Shown: positions 16,646-26,616, numbered from the stretch's first letter. The stretch: 64,000 bases of DNA from Draconibacterium sp. (GCA_011620585.1 WOYV01000040.1:51581-115580), one strand, 5' to 3'. The notes: generated by a model not told the origin, from the letters alone. Made by a program: numbers and translations.

Positions 16646-17929
16646 ATGCCGGCTATGAATAGGGTATTTACCGCGGTTTTTCTCCTCTTCCCGATTTTGT
16701 TAAGTGCACAAATCGATTACAATAACTTTTTCAGAAACAAATCGTTCCGTTTTGATTTCCTTTTAGGAGGAAACAACGAGGAAGTGGTTGTCTATCCTCA
16801 GCAAATGAAAGAAGAACCATTTTGGGCAGGCAATAAATCAAATTTGGTGGACACATTTAATTATGGAAGCTATCGTTATCGCGTCTACGATGTGAAATCG
16901 GACAGCCTTATTTTTTCAAAAGGATTTAGCACACTGTTTCAGGAATGGCAAACCACTGCTGAAGCCAAACAAATAAGCCGTACTTTTTATCAGGCCGCCA
17001 TTTTTCCATATCCCCAAAAAGACGTTCGGCTCGAAATCGATGCCCGGCAATGGGACGGAAGCTTTAAGACCATTTATCAAACTACCATCGATCCGAAAAG
17101 TTATTTTATCCTGAAAGAACCGACACCCGCATACGAAACCCTGGATATACTTGAAAACGGAAAACCTGGGCATAAGGTCGACATTGTTGTGCTTGCCGAA
17201 GGTTATCTGAATAGCGAACAGAATAAATTCGTGGAAGACGTAAAACGGGTAACCAGTTATTTATTCGAAGAAGAACCTTTTCGTTCAGAAAAAGAGAAAT
17301 TTAATGTGCGTGCAGTGTTTACGCCATCTGTCGATCAGGGCACCGATGTTCCGGGCGAACACATTTATCGTAATACTGCTTATAATTCCAGCTTTTACAC
17401 ATTCGATCTTCCGCGCTACCTCACCACCACCGATATGAAAAGTGTATACGATGCGGCAGCTGTTGTACCGTACGATCAAATCTATGTTTTAGTGAATACG
17501 GAACGTTATGGTGGGGGTGGTTTTTACAACTTTATAACGGTTTGCACTGCCGATAACGAATTGACAAAAGAAGTTTTTGTACACGAATTCGGGCATAGCT
17601 TTGCCGGTTTGGGCGACGAATATTATACTTCGACAGTGGCTTACGAAGATTTTTACAACCTCGAAGCAGAACCCTGGGAACCCAACCTGACTACGCTGAT
17701 TGATTTTGATAAAAAATGGAAAAATATGGTTGCTGCCGACACTCCTGTCCCTACTCCGCGTAAAGAGAAATTCAGTAAAACCATTGGGGTATTCGAAGGA
17801 GGAGGATACATGGACAAAGGCATTTATTCTCCTTTTATGGATTGCCGGATGAAAAGTAATGAATCAAAAGGATTTTGTCCGGTTTGCGGGGAAGCGATCC
17901 GAAAAGTGATCAGGGCACAAACTGAATAA
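16646..17929 (+). CDS. Secreted M64-family (IgA peptidase-like) zinc metallopeptidase
   Basis: 427 residues (the ATG at 16655 is an alternative) with signal peptide VFTAVFLLFPILLSAQ. The zinc site is HEFGHSFAGLGDE starting at His313, the HExxHxxGxxD pattern of peptidase family M64. An N-terminal M64-type domain precedes it. No C-terminal type IX sorting domain is visible, and there is a late cysteine-containing stretch (FMDCRMKSNESKGFCPVCG). The substrate is unknown; the IgA label comes from the family founder. Its 3' end touches the yhhN-like remnant on the other strand. Confidence 0.88.
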   Translation: MPAMNRVFTAVFLLFPILLSAQIDYNNFFRNKSFRFDFLLGGNNEEVVVYPQQMKEEPFWAGNKSNLVDTFNYGSYRYRVYDVKSDSLIFSKGFSTLFQEWQTTAEAKQISRTFYQAAIFPYPQKDVRLEIDARQWDGSFKTIYQTTIDPKSYFILKEPTPAYETLDILENGKPGHKVDIVVLAEGYLNSEQNKFVEDVKRVTSYLFEEEPFRSEKEKFNVRAVFTPSVDQGTDVPGEHIYRNTAYNSSFYTFDLPRYLTTTDMKSVYDAAAVVPYDQIYVLVNTERYGGGGFYNFITVCTADNELTKEVFVHEFGHSFAGLGDEYYTSTVAYEDFYNLEAEPWEPNLTTLIDFDKKWKNMVAADTPVPTPRKEKFSKTIGVFEGGGYMDKGIYSPFMDCRMKSNESKGFCPVCGEAIRKVIRAQTE

Positions 17930-18145
17930 AAACAAGTCGCCTGCACACGAAGCAAGAAATGCAGAAAGCGCCATTTTTACTACCGTCTTATCAATTTCTT
18001 TTGAATGCAGATAGAAATACCCTCCAATCCAAACCATTATAAAGGGTTTGAAAATAGGATCTAACAACGGTAGTTGAAGATATTCCCCGGCGAGATCACC
18101 CACAACAATAATGATAAAAAGAAAATGGAGCAGGATTTTTTTAAT
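17924..18145 (-). pseudogene. Remnant of a YhhN/TMEM86-like lysoplasmalogenase gene
   Basis: The 301-base gap 17930-18230 holds a minus-strand frame whose peptide matches the start of YhhN/TMEM86 membrane proteins: KKILLHFLFIIIVV, then LLDPIFKPFIMVW, then ALSAFLASCAGDLFLF (family pattern KP...A..FS..GD..L). The likely original start at 18145 reads ATT instead of ATG, and an in-frame TGA lies further upstream. Homology stops within the 3' end of the M64 gene after about a quarter of the usual length. So the start is lost and about three quarters of the gene is deleted. Confidence 0.6.
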
Positions 18146-18230
18146 GATCGGTTTTATTCCCGATAAAATTAATATTTTCCCGCAAATTCAGAAAGAACCA
18201 GAAAATAGTAATATTGAAGCAACAATGGGG

Positions 18231-19196
18231 TTAGTAACAAACCTCCGTTTTCAGAAACTGATTAACATACCGATCAACTCCATCTTCAAGCTCGGTGAAT
18301 GATTTTTTGTAACCCGTGTTGCGTAATTTATTGATTTCGGCTTCGGTATAATACTGGTAGCGGCCACGTAAATCCACGGGAGTATCGATAAAAGAAATAT
18401 TAGGCTGAACTTTCAGGCTGTTAAAAACCGAAGTGGTAAGGTCGTAAAACGAGCGTGCCTTCCCGGTGCCCACATTATAAATCCCCGAGTTATCCTGGTT
18501 TTCCATAAAAAACATCATCACGTCGGCAATGTCTTCCACATAAACAAAATCGCGGCTTTGTTCGCCATCTCTATAGGCTTTGTGATGCGAGCGGAAAAGC
18601 TGCATTTTACCCGTTTCGGCAATCGTTTTATAGGCATGCAAAACCACCGATGCCATTCTTCCCTTATGATATTCGTTAGGCCCGTAAACATTAAAGAATT
18701 TCATGCCAGCCCAAAACGGAGGCGTGCGGAATTGTTTGAGTGCCCAAACATCGAAATCATGTTTCGACCACCCGTATAAATTTAACGGACGCAAATCTCG
18801 TATCTTTACATGCGAATCCGAGAAACCTTCTTCTCCGTTACCATAAGTAGCAGCCGAAGAAGCATACAAAAGCGGAACCTGAATTTCGGAACAGATATTC
18901 CAAAGGCGCTGAGAATAAATAAGATTAAGTTGCTGATAGAGTTCGGGCTCCTGACCAACCGTGTCGGTTCGTGCTCCAAGATGGAAAATAAAATCTACAT
19001 CTTGCTGATGTTTGATCAGCCATTTAAAAAAGTCATCACGATCGATGAACTTTCGATATTTTTTTTGAAGAAGATTGAGATCTTTCCAGGGGTCATCGAA
19101 CTTGTCAACAAGAATAAGATCTTCGTATCCTGCTTTGTTGAGCTTCCCAACCAAGTAACTTCCGATAAATCCGGCTGCGCCTGTTACTACAATCAT
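18231..19196 (-). CDS. hldD: ADP-L-glycero-D-manno-heptose 6-epimerase
   Basis: A 321-residue short-chain dehydrogenase/epimerase. It opens with the Rossmann motif VTGAAGFIGSYL and a heptose-epimerase stretch (VDKFDDPWKDLNLL), has the catalytic YGWSK, and contains the typical VYGPNEYHKGRMASV. It makes the heptose donor for the lipopolysaccharide inner core, consistent with a Gram-negative envelope. Other heptose genes are not adjacent. It lies 116 bases after mqnD on the same strand. Confidence 0.92.
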   Translation of the reverse strand: MIVVTGAAGFIGSYLVGKLNKAGYEDLILVDKFDDPWKDLNLLQKKYRKFIDRDDFFKWLIKHQQDVDFIFHLGARTDTVGQEPELYQQLNLIYSQRLWNICSEIQVPLLYASSAATYGNGEEGFSDSHVKIRDLRPLNLYGWSKHDFDVWALKQFRTPPFWAGMKFFNVYGPNEYHKGRMASVVLHAYKTIAETGKMQLFRSHHKAYRDGEQSRDFVYVEDIADVMMFFMENQDNSGIYNVGTGKARSFYDLTTSVFNSLKVQPNISFIDTPVDLRGRYQYYTEAEINKLRNTGYKKSFTELEDGVDRYVNQFLKTEVCY

Positions 19197-19312
19197 TTAT
19201 CAGCGATTTTGTGAGTACAGTAAAAAACACTGTTTCCTGAAATTTTGCTTTTACCTAAAACTGTTCATTATGTTTTTTATTGTACAAGAGCACAAAATAA
19301 AATTAACTTTTT

Positions 19313-20143
19313 TTAATACACAAAAATATCGTCGGGAATAGCAGAAATAATGCCATTTTTGGTAGCTTCTTCATATAATGTTTTTATTGCGCGCTTGCCT
19401 TCCTCCCCTAATTCGAGACTAAAATCGTTAACGTATAACGATATATGGCTTCGCATCACCTCTTCCTCCATCTCCTGTGCATACTGTTTTACAAAGTTGT
19501 AGCTCGATTCGGGGTGATCAAATGCGAACTGGAGGCTACGTTTTAATACACGATTTACTTTCTGCTGGATTTCATTATTGTATTTTCTGTGGATCACAAT
19601 TCCACCAAGCGGAATCGGACTTTTTGTTTCTGCCTCCCACTTCTCGCCAAGGTCAACGATCTTATGTAAACCTCTTTTCTGGTAAGTAAAACGATTCTCG
19701 TGAATAATGACACCGGCATCTACTTTACCATCAAGAATTGCATCTTCGATGTCCGAAAAAAGGTACTCGGGTTTATCATTGATTTCAGGATAGAATATAC
19801 TAAATAGAAGATTCCCGGTTGTGTTCTTCCCGGGGATAGCCACCCTCATGTTCTTTACATCAATGGGGTTGATTTCCTTTTTACTGATCAGCAAAGGACC
19901 ATTTCCACGCCCCAGTGCACTACCTGAAGTCAACAGCCGGTAAGTACCAGCAATATAAGCGTAAGCGTGGTAACTGAGTTTGGTAATGTCGATAGAACCT
20001 GCAATAGCGCCGCGGTTGAGTTCTTCCACATCAGCCATTACGACTTCAAATTCCAAACCATCGGTGTCGATTTTCCCATGAACCATCGCATCGAAAATAA
20101 AAGTATCGTTGGGGCAGGTAGAAAATCCTAAAGTAAGTTTCAT
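19313..20143 (-). CDS. mqnD: 1,4-dihydroxy-6-naphthoate synthase (futalosine pathway)
   Basis: The ATG at 20143 gives 276 residues (MKLTLGFSTCPNDTF); the longer frame adds an unlikely tail. The periplasmic-binding-protein-like fold with STCPNDTFIFDAMVHG and SALGRGNGPLLI identifies MqnD, which converts cyclic de-hypoxanthine futalosine to 1,4-dihydroxy-6-naphthoate in menaquinone synthesis. It follows mqnB by 101 bases. The organism therefore makes menaquinone by the futalosine route, at least in part encoded here. Confidence 0.93.
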   Translation of the reverse strand: MKLTLGFSTCPNDTFIFDAMVHGKIDTDGLEFEVVMADVEELNRGAIAGSIDITKLSYHAYAYIAGTYRLLTSGSALGRGNGPLLISKKEINPIDVKNMRVAIPGKNTTGNLLFSIFYPEINDKPEYLFSDIEDAILDGKVDAGVIIHENRFTYQKRGLHKIVDLGEKWEAETKSPIPLGGIVIHRKYNNEIQQKVNRVLKRSLQFAFDHPESSYNFVKQYAQEMEEEVMRSHISLYVNDFSLELGEEGKRAIKTLYEEATKNGIISAIPDDIFVY

Positions 20144-20244
20144 TTTATAAATTATCTTGAAATATATAAACAAACAAGTAGTTGAGCAAGCTTGTCGGCG
20201 TGTGAATCAAAACATTTTTTGTGGATTCAAATTTAGAAAAATCA

Positions 20245-20928
20245 CTAAACCGACACGCTTACATTTCGAAGAAGCATCAGAAGGCTTTCTTTCAAATTTT
20301 CGAGGGCAAGCGGAATATTCCATTTCGATGAGTCGCGGGGTTCCACATAATTCGAGATCGAACGTATCTGGAAACAATCAACTCCCATCCATTTACACAC
20401 ATAAAAAACCGCTGCACCTTCCATCGACTCGGTATGAGCCGGGTATTTGCTGAGTAAGTGTACAATGCTGCTCTGGCTTCCGTGGCTTCGGTTGGTAGTA
20501 ATTCCGCGTACTTTTTTCAGGTCGATCCAGCCGTTTGAGTGTGTGGCTTTCAAAACTCCGTTCTCAAAAGGATATTCATTGATATTCATAAAACCGGCTT
20601 CAAAAAGCGTAAGAAATTCATTTTGTGTTTCGATACCCAAATCGGCAAATTCGTCGAAAACGACATTTACAACTTCCCCAATTTTAAGTTCGCGGGTCAG
20701 GCTCCCTGCAATGCCAATATTGATAACCTTGTTGTATTTTTTCTCCTTCAAAGTATTTGTAAGATGAAAAGTGGTAAAAGTAGGGCCAATTCCTGCTATC
20801 AGAATATCTACGTTGATATCGCCCAGACAATATTCTTTAAATAAATGACTCCTCTCACCTGTTTTTTCCAGCTCGTCGACCAGCAGATTTACCTCCATCC
20901 AAGTGGCTGCAACTAATAAAATATTCAT
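20245..20928 (-). CDS. mqnB: Futalosine hydrolase
   Basis: The ATG at 20928 gives 227 residues (a GTG two codons upstream is possible). It is a nucleoside-phosphorylase-fold protein of the MTA/SAH nucleosidase superfamily with IAGIGPTFTTFHLT, NIGIAGSL and ESMEGAAVFYVC. The position directly upstream of mqnD points to MqnB, which removes hypoxanthine from futalosine. Its presence suggests the classical futalosine variant rather than the direct aminodeoxyfutalosine one. Confidence 0.88.
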   Translation of the reverse strand: MNILLVAATWMEVNLLVDELEKTGERSHLFKEYCLGDINVDILIAGIGPTFTTFHLTNTLKEKKYNKVINIGIAGSLTRELKIGEVVNVVFDEFADLGIETQNEFLTLFEAGFMNINEYPFENGVLKATHSNGWIDLKKVRGITTNRSHGSQSSIVHLLSKYPAHTESMEGAAVFYVCKWMGVDCFQIRSISNYVEPRDSSKWNIPLALENLKESLLMLLRNVSVSV

Positions 20929-21033
20929 ATCCACAAGATTGCCAAATTTGTTTGAATTTATGAAAGCGTTTATGCATTCATACTGGTTTTCTCAAAAAAA
21001 GTTAATCTTTGTACTAAATTTAATTACAAAATT

Positions 21034-21657
21034 ATGTGTTCCATACCATCTGACGACCAAAACGGTTACGAAAGAGTAGATCTTTTTAACGAAGAAGCTA
21101 CGCGTCGGCTATCCCATCACTACGAGAATATTTTGAAAATCATTGGTGAAGACACTTCACGCGATGGATTGAATAAAACTCCCGAACGTGTTGCCAAAGC
21201 TATGCAGTTTTTATTGCAGGGTTACGAAATGGATCCCGTGGAGATTTTGAAGTCGGCCATGTTTAAAGAAGATTACAGGCAGATGGTTATTGTTAAAGAC
21301 ATTGAAATTTACTCGATGTGCGAGCACCACCTGCTTCCGTTTTTTGGCAAAGCGCATGTTGCTTATATTCCAAACGGAACCATTACCGGCTTAAGCAAAA
21401 TTGCCCGCGTTGTTGATGTATTTGCGCGCCGTCTTCAGGTCCAGGAAAGGTTAACTATGCAAATAAAAGAATGCATTCAGGATACCTTAAAACCATTAGG
21501 TGTTGCAGTGGTTATCGAAGCACAACACTTGTGTATGCAAATGCGCGGTATCCAAAAACAACATTCGATTACCACCACTTCAGATTTTACCGGTGCTTTC
21601 GAGAAAACGGCTACCCGCGAAGAGTTTATTAGGCTAATTAGTTCGAAATTGAGCTAG
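21034..21657 (+). CDS. folE: GTP cyclohydrolase I
   Basis: A 207-residue enzyme converting GTP to dihydroneopterin triphosphate, the first step to folate and pterins. Signatures: [29 protein letters not shown] (zinc-binding Cys and His), and [13 protein letters not shown]. The start is supported by a promoter-like TAATCTTTG about 23 bases upstream. Its stop overlaps that of the convergent lactonase gene (CTAG at 21654-21657), so there is no space for a terminator. Confidence 0.96.
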   Translation: MCSIPSDDQNGYERVDLFNEEATRRLSHHYENILKIIGEDTSRDGLNKTPERVAKAMQFLLQGYEMDPVEILKSAMFKEDYRQMVIVKDIEIYSMCEHHLLPFFGKAHVAYIPNGTITGLSKIARVVDVFARRLQVQERLTMQIKECIQDTLKPLGVAVVIEAQHLCMQMRGIQKQHSITTTSDFTGAFEKTATREEFIRLISSKLS

Positions 21658-22769
21658 TAGAATTCAACGCAAACCGGCGCCGGAAGTTTGATTTGTTTCC
21701 CGCTGAACAGGATGCTTCCATCGTTGGTATTTACTTTAAAAACCGTAATATTTCCGCTCCTTTGATTGGCAACCAACAACCATTTCCCGTCGGGGGTTAT
21801 GCCAAAGTTGCGTGGCCAGTTGCCTTCCACGCCAACGGTTCCGAGCATTTCAAGCGTTTGGTCTTTCTCGTCTACTTTGAAAATAGCAATTGAATTGTGT
21901 CCACGGTTCGAACCGTAAAGAAATTTCCCGTCTTTCGAAAGATGAATATCAGCGCAAAAACTTTCACCTTTAAAATTCCCGGGCAAAGTTGAAATACTCT
22001 GACCAGCTTCCCAGACATTTTTAATTTTGTGTAAAACAGTAATGGTCGAGTTCAATTCGTTGATCACAAACATGGCTTTCCCCTTCGGATGAAAGTCGAA
22101 GTGACGCGGGCCCGAACCTGCCGGCAATTGAACAAAAGCCTGGCCTTGCTGCACCATCGTTCCGCCTTCTAAATGCACGATATTAACATGGTCGGTTCCA
22201 AGATCGGCGTTGAAGATTTCATCCGAAAAAGGCGAAAATTTTGCCGAGTGTGCATGCGGGCCTTCCTGACGGTCTTTGTTTGGACCACTGCCCAGGTTTT
22301 GGATCGTCTTCACTGCTGGTGCCAGGCTTCCATCAGCATTAACGGAAAAAAGCGAATATGTACCACTGGTATAATTCGAAACCAAAACGTTTTTACCATC
22401 AGGCGATACATCGACATGACAGGGATTATCTCCCTTCGATTCCTGTGAATTGATCAGTGTAAGGTCGCCATTCTGTTCCACTTTATAAGCATGAACGTAA
22501 CCGGTTTTTCCATCGTTTTTGGCCGTTTCCGAAACAACGTACAAATATTCACGATCGGGAGATAACCGTACAAACGATGGATTGGCAACTCCTTCGAAAG
22601 TACTCACCGGTTTAATCTCTCCGGTTTCGGTGTCAAGCGTACACAGATAAATGCCTTTTGCACCTTCCGAAGTATAAGCGCCAACATAAAACTTTTGTAA
22701 GTTGGCATTCTGTCCAAAAACTAAATTTCCCATAAAAAAGCTCAGTAAAACCAAAACAATTCGCTTCAT
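21654..22769 (-). CDS. Exported seven-bladed beta-propeller lactonase-family protein
   Basis: 371 residues with a signal peptide ([17 protein letters not shown]) followed by YbhE/Pgl-type propeller blades: [69 protein letters not shown]. The family includes the cytoplasmic 6-phosphogluconolactonase of E. coli, but the signal peptide argues for a periplasmic role here, perhaps on another lactone. A SOL-type Pgl is already present at 3004-3735. Confidence 0.85.
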   Translation of the reverse strand: MKRIVLVLLSFFMGNLVFGQNANLQKFYVGAYTSEGAKGIYLCTLDTETGEIKPVSTFEGVANPSFVRLSPDREYLYVVSETAKNDGKTGYVHAYKVEQNGDLTLINSQESKGDNPCHVDVSPDGKNVLVSNYTSGTYSLFSVNADGSLAPAVKTIQNLGSGPNKDRQEGPHAHSAKFSPFSDEIFNADLGTDHVNIVHLEGGTMVQQGQAFVQLPAGSGPRHFDFHPKGKAMFVINELNSTITVLHKIKNVWEAGQSISTLPGNFKGESFCADIHLSKDGKFLYGSNRGHNSIAIFKVDEKDQTLEMLGTVGVEGNWPRNFGITPDGKWLLVANQRSGNITVFKVNTNDGSILFSGKQIKLPAPVCVEFY

Positions 22770-22816
22770 GTTTGTTAATTTAGAAAGAATATTTTACGAA
22801 TATAAAACGAATAAAA

Positions 22817-23053
22817 ATGAATAAGCCTGTTATTGCTCAAAAAGCTCCGAAAATGCTAACACTCGAAGCAGGAGCCTATTACTGGTGTGCGTGTGGCCGA
22901 AGCCAAAACCAACCTTTTTGCGATGGTTCGCACAAAGTTACCGAATTTAAGCCACTGGCTTTTACACTTGCCGAAAAGAAAGATGTGTGGCTTTGCCAGT
23001 GCAAACATTCGGGGAACAAACCTTATTGTGACGGCACACATCGAACACTTTAA
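22817..23053 (+). CDS. Small CDGSH iron-sulfur protein
   Basis: 78 residues carrying two CDGSH-type [2Fe-2S] sites: CACGRSQNQPFCDGSH and CQCKHSGNKPYCDGTH (3 Cys + 1 His each). It resembles the tandem-motif bacterial MitoNEET-related proteins. Function is unknown but presumed electron transfer or cluster handling. It is divergent from the lactonase and convergent with a rubredoxin-containing flavoprotein 10 bases away. Confidence 0.93.
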   Translation: MNKPVIAQKAPKMLTLEAGAYYWCACGRSQNQPFCDGSHKVTEFKPLAFTLAEKKDVWLCQCKHSGNKPYCDGTHRTL

Positions 23054-23063
23054 AATCAAGCGA

Positions 23064-23798
23064 TCACGATTCTTTAAAATATTCTTTCCCGGCATTGCAA
23101 ATCGGGCATTTGTAATCATCCGGTAAATCTTCAAAAGGTGTGCCGGGTGGAATTCCCATGCTCGGATCACCCTCTTCAGGATCGTACTGAAAACCACAGA
23201 TCGTACAAATATGTACGGCGCCTGGTGATGATGACGAAGAACTCTTTTCTTCCAGCACTTCTACTTCGGGACCCGGCTCAGCTTCCAACTTTTCCTGCTC
23301 AATATAAGTTGGGGCATTTTTAGGGGCAAACATCTTGTATTTCCTGTGGTAATAATCATAGGTCAGCACCTCTTCATTCGAGATGATATCGCTTTCTACC
23401 ACCTCTCCAATAATTAAGATGTGAGTTCCCACATCGACCGTATCAACAAGTTTACAGTCGAACCAGGCCACACATGAATCGAGCACAATCGGGGCCCCGG
23501 TTTGCGCAGTTATGGTTTCAACTCCCTGAAACTTATCCATGTCTTCTCCCGACATAAATCCAAATTTCCCAATCAACGAGGTTTCCACTTCCTTTTTTAA
23601 AACCGAAATCGAAAATTTTTTACTATCGATGATCTTCTGTGTCGAAAAATTGTCTTTATGTGAACTGATGGCAACTTTCGATGGATGCGATGTAATCTGA
23701 AATGCGGTATTGCCTACATATCCGTATTTTTTGCCTGCGCTCTCAGTGGCAATTATATATAATCCGTACGATAATTTATGAAATGCTCTGTAATTCAT
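23064..23798 (-). CDS. Flavin reductase-rubredoxin fusion (Hrb-like)
   Basis: The ATG at 23798 gives 244 residues. Residues 1-155 form a flavin-reductase-like FMN domain ([29 protein letters not shown]). A Glu/Ser-rich linker leads to a C-terminal rubredoxin with [15 protein letters not shown] and [11 protein letters not shown]. This is the layout of high-molecular-weight rubredoxin (Hrb), an NAD(P)H-dependent electron donor to flavodiiron proteins in oxygen or NO defence. No flavodiiron gene is nearby. Confidence 0.9.
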   Translation of the reverse strand: MNYRAFHKLSYGLYIIATESAGKKYGYVGNTAFQITSHPSKVAISSHKDNFSTQKIIDSKKFSISVLKKEVETSLIGKFGFMSGEDMDKFQGVETITAQTGAPIVLDSCVAWFDCKLVDTVDVGTHILIIGEVVESDIISNEEVLTYDYYHRKYKMFAPKNAPTYIEQEKLEAEPGPEVEVLEEKSSSSSSPGAVHICTICGFQYDPEEGDPSMGIPPGTPFEDLPDDYKCPICNAGKEYFKES

Positions 23799-24006
23799 TT
23801 TCACTCTTTTTAGTTTGAGATTTTGCTTATTAATTCTCCTAAATTTAAGAATTGATTTTTACTTTTAACTGTCGTATGCCGACAAGCTGTTATTTTTATT
23901 AAAACAATCACGATTTCGGGAAATTACAAAAGTCGTCTTGATGAACATTAAATGAAACGTAAACCAGACTGAATTTGTACCTGACAAATCCATTAAACTA
24001 CAAATT

Positions 24007-25083
24007 ATGAAGAAAATAATGCCTTTCGTTCTGCTGTTATTGTTTTGTGCAGGAAACGTTCTTTCTCAAACAAACGAGTTTAAAGAAGAACTGGATAAGA
24101 TCAAGGGAAGCCAGGAAAACCTCGATCACAGGCTGGATCAACTGGCCAAAATGATTGACGATGTGTTGTGGTACCAAAAGCTGGGAGACATTGCGCATGT
24201 CGATAAACTTTATATTTACGGGCCCCAAAAATGGAAAGAAGAAAATCCTACTGCCAAAGGAGCAGGAAATCCTGTGAAATTCTGGACCTACGTTTTTATC
24301 CCTTCCGATATCGATATCTCAAAAAAATACCCGTTAATTGTTTTGCCACACGGCGGTGTGCATGCCGATTTCACTACCTATTATACCCATATTGTGCGCG
24401 AACTGATTAGCCAGGGTTATGTGGTTGTGGCACCTGAATATCGTGGAAGCACCGGCTATGGAAAAGGTTTTTATAAAACCATCGATTATGGCGGTTTGGA
24501 AACTGAAGATGTGTTTTACAGCCGCAACTATATGATCGAAAATTACTCGTTTATCGACAAAAACCGGGTTGGGATTATGGGCTGGAGCCACGGTGGCCTA
24601 ATCACGTTGATGAATATTTTTGATCATCCAAAAGAATACCAGGTTGCTTTTGCCGGCGTACCGGTTAGTGATCTGATTGCCCGAATGGGGTACCACGGAC
24701 AAAGCTATCGCGACCTTTATGAGGCTGAGTATCATATTGGGAAAAGTGCCAACGACGATGTACAGGAATACCGGAGAAGATCGCCAGCCTGGAATACTGA
24801 AAAATTTGATGGTACTCCCTTGCTTATCCACACCAATACAATCGACGAAGATGTGAACGTTCTCGAGGTTGAACACCTGATAAAATCGCTGAAAGCAGAA
24901 GGAAAACCATTTGAATACGAGATATTTACAAACATACCGGGTGGTCATTCGTTCGATCGAATGGATACCAAAACAGCAAAAGAAATCAGGTTGAAAATAT
25001 ACGCCCACCTGGCAAAATATCTAAAACCACAAACTCCAATCCGAAACCTTGAGGATCTGCAAAAAGCTGCCTATAAATATTAA
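24007..25083 (+). CDS. Exported S9-type prolyl oligopeptidase-like hydrolase
   Basis: 358 residues with a signal peptide ending at FCAGNVLSQ, then a short coiled stretch and an alpha/beta hydrolase catalytic domain. Nucleophile elbow GWSHGG (Ser194), acid in NTIDEDVNV and histidine in PGGHSFD. VAPEYRGSTGYGKGF is typical of S9C acylaminoacyl-peptidase-like enzymes. The usual N-terminal propeller is missing, so it is a stand-alone catalytic domain and may be an esterase rather than a peptidase. Confidence 0.85.
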   Translation: MKKIMPFVLLLLFCAGNVLSQTNEFKEELDKIKGSQENLDHRLDQLAKMIDDVLWYQKLGDIAHVDKLYIYGPQKWKEENPTAKGAGNPVKFWTYVFIPSDIDISKKYPLIVLPHGGVHADFTTYYTHIVRELISQGYVVVAPEYRGSTGYGKGFYKTIDYGGLETEDVFYSRNYMIENYSFIDKNRVGIMGWSHGGLITLMNIFDHPKEYQVAFAGVPVSDLIARMGYHGQSYRDLYEAEYHIGKSANDDVQEYRRRSPAWNTEKFDGTPLLIHTNTIDEDVNVLEVEHLIKSLKAEGKPFEYEIFTNIPGGHSFDRMDTKTAKEIRLKIYAHLAKYLKPQTPIRNLEDLQKAAYKY

Positions 25084-25213
25084 GCAAAAGCGATCTCGCT
25101 GGGGAATTTATTTTAGATATGGGAAAGAAAATAACATTTTTTCCACATATAGGACAAAACTATTGCTTGATGCCTGGCTTTTGTTTACTTTTAATCGTTT
25201 TAAATACTAACAC

Positions 25214-26572
25214 ATGCCAAGCCAAAAATTAAAAAGTCAATACAAGGTGTACATTGTTGAAGATAACGAATTGTATGCCCGCGTACTAAAGAAACAGCTC
25301 ACCGACGAAAAGCTCCAGGTTAAAGTATTCCACAACGGAACCGATTTCATAAATTCCATGCAGGACAAGCCCGATATCGTTACACTCGACTACACGCTTC
25401 CTGACATGACCGGTAGAGAAGTATTGAAAAAAATACAAGAGGTTTTGCCTGACACACACGTTATTGTTATTTCTGCGCAGGACAGCATCGACACAGCGAT
25501 TGAGTTGATGAAAAACGGAGCCTACGACTATATAATGAAGGCTCCCGATACCCGCGAAAAACTAATCCACGTTATCAGCAATATTTATAAAGTCGACCAA
25601 CTTCAGAGCGAGAACCTGATTTTGAAGGACGCAGTTGCCGAAAAATTCAATTTCAAGAACCTGATAAAAGGAAACAGCCGCGAAATCGATCATGTTTTCG
25701 AACTGATGAACAAGGCCATCCAAACCAATATCTCGGTTTCCATATCGGGAGAAACAGGAACAGGTAAGGAACTGGTTGCCAAAGGAATCCACTATAATTC
25801 ACGACGAAGCAACAAACCTTTTGTAGCCGTTAATGTTTCGGCAATCCCCGATGGTTTGATCGAAAGCGAATTATTCGGCCATGAAAAGGGAGCATTTACA
25901 GGAGCCGACTTCAAAAAGATCGGGAAATTTGAGCTGGCCAACGGCGGCACACTTTTTCTGGATGAAATTGCCGACCTGAACCTTAATCTTCAGGCTAAAT
26001 TGCTGCGTGTGATACAGGAACGGGAACTGGTTCGTTTAGGCGGAAATGAAACAATTCCACTTGACGTACGCATTATTACGGCTACACATAAAAACCTGGC
26101 AACACTGGCAGCCGAAGACAAATTCAGACAAGACCTGTATTATCGCCTGCTGGGTTTGCCAATAGAAATTCCGCCGCTTCGCCAGCGCGGTAACGACAAA
26201 ATATTACTTGCGAAATTCTTTGTGGATGATTTCTGCAAAGACAACGATATGGATCCCAAAAGCATTTCAGACGAGGCAAGGCAGATGCTCCTCACCTACC
26301 ATTACCCCGGTAACATTCGCGAGTTAAAAGCCATCATGGAACTGGCCTGCGTTATGTGCACCCGCGACGTAATCAAACCCAGCCATTTGAATATGAATGT
26401 GGATGAAAACGTTCAGAACTTGCTGGCAAGCGAAAAAACGCTGGAAGAATACAACAACGAAATTGTAAAATTCTTTTTGAATAAATACAATCAGAACGTT
26501 CGGCTGGTGGCTACAAAACTGGGGATCGGGAAATCGACGATTTACCGCATGCTCCAAAAATCGATGAATTAA
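25214..26572 (+). CDS. Sigma-54-dependent response regulator (NtrC family)
   Basis: 452 residues in three domains: a receiver (IVEDNE, phospho-acceptor Asp59 in TLDYTLPD, Lys109), an AAA+ ATPase with Walker A GETGTGKE at about 179-186 and the sigma-54 loop GAFTGA at about 226-231, and a Fis-type helix-turn-helix (VRLVATKLGIGKSTIYRML). It activates sigma-54 promoters when phosphorylated. No cognate kinase gene is adjacent, so it is an orphan here, and I found no -24/-12 promoter in the window. Confidence 0.95.
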   Translation: MPSQKLKSQYKVYIVEDNELYARVLKKQLTDEKLQVKVFHNGTDFINSMQDKPDIVTLDYTLPDMTGREVLKKIQEVLPDTHVIVISAQDSIDTAIELMKNGAYDYIMKAPDTREKLIHVISNIYKVDQLQSENLILKDAVAEKFNFKNLIKGNSREIDHVFELMNKAIQTNISVSISGETGTGKELVAKGIHYNSRRSNKPFVAVNVSAIPDGLIESELFGHEKGAFTGADFKKIGKFELANGGTLFLDEIADLNLNLQAKLLRVIQERELVRLGGNETIPLDVRIITATHKNLATLAAEDKFRQDLYYRLLGLPIEIPPLRQRGNDKILLAKFFVDDFCKDNDMDPKSISDEARQMLLTYHYPGNIRELKAIMELACVMCTRDVIKPSHLNMNVDENVQNLLASEKTLEEYNNEIVKFFLNKYNQNVRLVATKLGIGKSTIYRMLQKSMN

Positions 26573-26586
26573 TAGCCTCCCCCACC

Positions 26587-26616
26587 CCCTCCTTTGGCAG
26601 CTTAAGCTTAGGAGGG
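26587..26616. terminator. GC-rich hairpin between convergent genes
   Basis: CCCTCCT (26587-26593) pairs with AGGAGGG (26610-26616), with a self-complementary AAGCTTAAGCTT-like loop region, in the 44-base gap between the sigma-54 regulator and fabD. It probably ends one or both transcripts. Its style resembles the C-rich intergenic repeats seen elsewhere in the window. Confidence 0.5.

Noticed and set aside
17864-18103. A functional 79-residue membrane protein
   Set aside because: The frame runs through the M64 3' end and lacks a proper start; better explained as a yhhN-like remnant.
25084-25213. Sigma-54 (-24/-12) promoter near the NtrC-type regulator
   Set aside because: No GG-N10-GC element with the proper TGGCAC/TTGCA context was found.
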